Positions 5,373 through 5,619 of a DNA stretch of 5,619 nt are shown here, piece by piece; within the stretch, counting starts at the first letter, position 1; each line of letters opens with the position of its first letter. Source of the stretch: CAVZKK01 sp964573475 (GTDB lineage: Archaea > Thermoproteota > Bathyarchaeia > Bathyarchaeales > Bathycorpusculaceae); the NCBI GenBank assembly GCA_964573475.1, contig CAZNJT010000089.1, positions 1-5,619 on the forward strand, read 5' to 3'. Below the pieces are notes generated by a model that worked only from the letters and a program-made list of their open reading frames with translations, was not told the DNA's origin and ran no database searches. The position numbers were made by a program, and so were the translations under genes.

Positions 5373-5585
5373 ATGCAGATATATGAACGCCTATTCCAAA
5401 AAAGAGGCTTAAATGTGGTAAATAAAACTAAAGTTCAAGCAGCGGATATAATCACGTTGCCATGTGGTTGCATTTATCAAGATAAAGAGTGGTTATTGGT
5501 ACGCATTCATGAATGTGACTATCATAAGCGGAAAAGAACAGCAAAAAAACCGTACAGACCGAAAGCCGAATGTGTAAGACCCTAA
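5373..5585 (+). CDS. Small Cys/His, probably zinc-binding, protein (hypothetical)
   Basis: A 70-residue basic protein of unrecognised family. C31-x-C33 (PCGC) and H46-x-C48-x2-H51 (HECDYH) form a plausible four-ligand zinc site, with a hydrophobic strand (EWLLVRI, 39-45) between the two halves. The tail (52-70) is Lys/Arg/Pro-rich with a further Cys at 67, suggesting nucleic-acid binding. Start choice is open: ATG 5373 has no Shine-Dalgarno and sits at the predicted transcription start, whereas GTG 5415 (residue 15) has AGAGG seven bases upstream and would give 56 residues retaining the whole zinc site. The gene is enclosed by two 21-base direct repeats. No partner gene is visible before the window ends. 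Confidence 0.6.
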   Translation: MQIYERLFQKRGLNVVNKTKVQAADIITLPCGCIYQDKEWLLVRIHECDYHKRKRTAKKPYRPKAECVRP

Positions 5586-5587
5586 AG

Positions 5588-5608
5588 GTTTCTATTTTCT
5601 ACTTTATA
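5588..5608. repeat. 21-base direct repeat, right copy
   Basis: GTTTCT followed by ATTTTCTACTTTATA, with one mismatch to the copy at 5277-5297 and 311 bases downstream of it. It starts three bases after the stop of the Cys/His gene. The match ends cleanly: the following bases differ (GATC versus ACTG). Confidence 0.75.
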
Positions 5609-5619
5609 GATCAAGGTAA

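Noticed and set aside
5277..5608. CRISPR-like interpretation of the two 21-base repeats.
   Set aside because: Only two copies 311 bases apart with a gene between them; no regular 30-45 base spacers.

Overview
The window reads as archaeal DNA of moderate to low G+C. The signs are strong GGAGGT-type ribosome-binding sites, A/T-rich TATA-like elements about 25-40 bases ahead of several starts, oligo-T stops, a Sulfolobus/Pyrococcus-style ferredoxin with Asp in a cysteine-ligand position, and a radical SAM protein of a mainly archaeal BioB-like group. A lineage such as Bathyarchaeia or another TACK/uncultivated archaeon is plausible, but that is inference. No rRNA, tRNA, CRISPR array or transposase was seen.

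Layout. (1) 88-1101, plus strand: a radical SAM protein, most likely of the group that includes archaeal LipS2 lipoyl synthase subunits. (2) 1081-2003, minus strand: three closely spaced small genes (66, 127 and 78 aa). They end tail-to-tail against the radical SAM gene with a 21-base overlap. Two of them share an ungapped helical motif, and two have near-perfect Shine-Dalgarno sites. (3) 2083-2532, minus strand: a coiled-coil plus winged-helix putative regulator. It is separated from the trio by a hairpin-plus-T6 terminator and a new TATA-like element, and it is preceded by two CTTCGAAA boxes exactly 10 bp apart (candidate operator). (4) 2645-3250, minus strand: a six-helix DUF998-type membrane protein, divergent from (5) 3415-4575, plus strand: a 12-helix MFS exporter resembling the fosmidomycin-resistance group. 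(6) 4726-4929, plus strand: a dicluster ferredoxin. (7) 4956-5239, minus strand: a small frame-broken gene with zinc-phospholipase-C-like character. (8) 5373-5585, plus strand: a small Cys/His protein lying between two copies of a 21-base direct repeat.

How the genes fit together. The radical SAM enzyme and the ferredoxin are probably housekeeping redox/cofactor functions. The regulator and trio form the most system-like block: a DNA-binding protein next to a strongly translated set of small helical proteins, one membrane-anchored, two sharing a motif. Their function is unknown. The right end (broken gene, repeat-flanked mini-gene) looks like the most recently disturbed part of the window.
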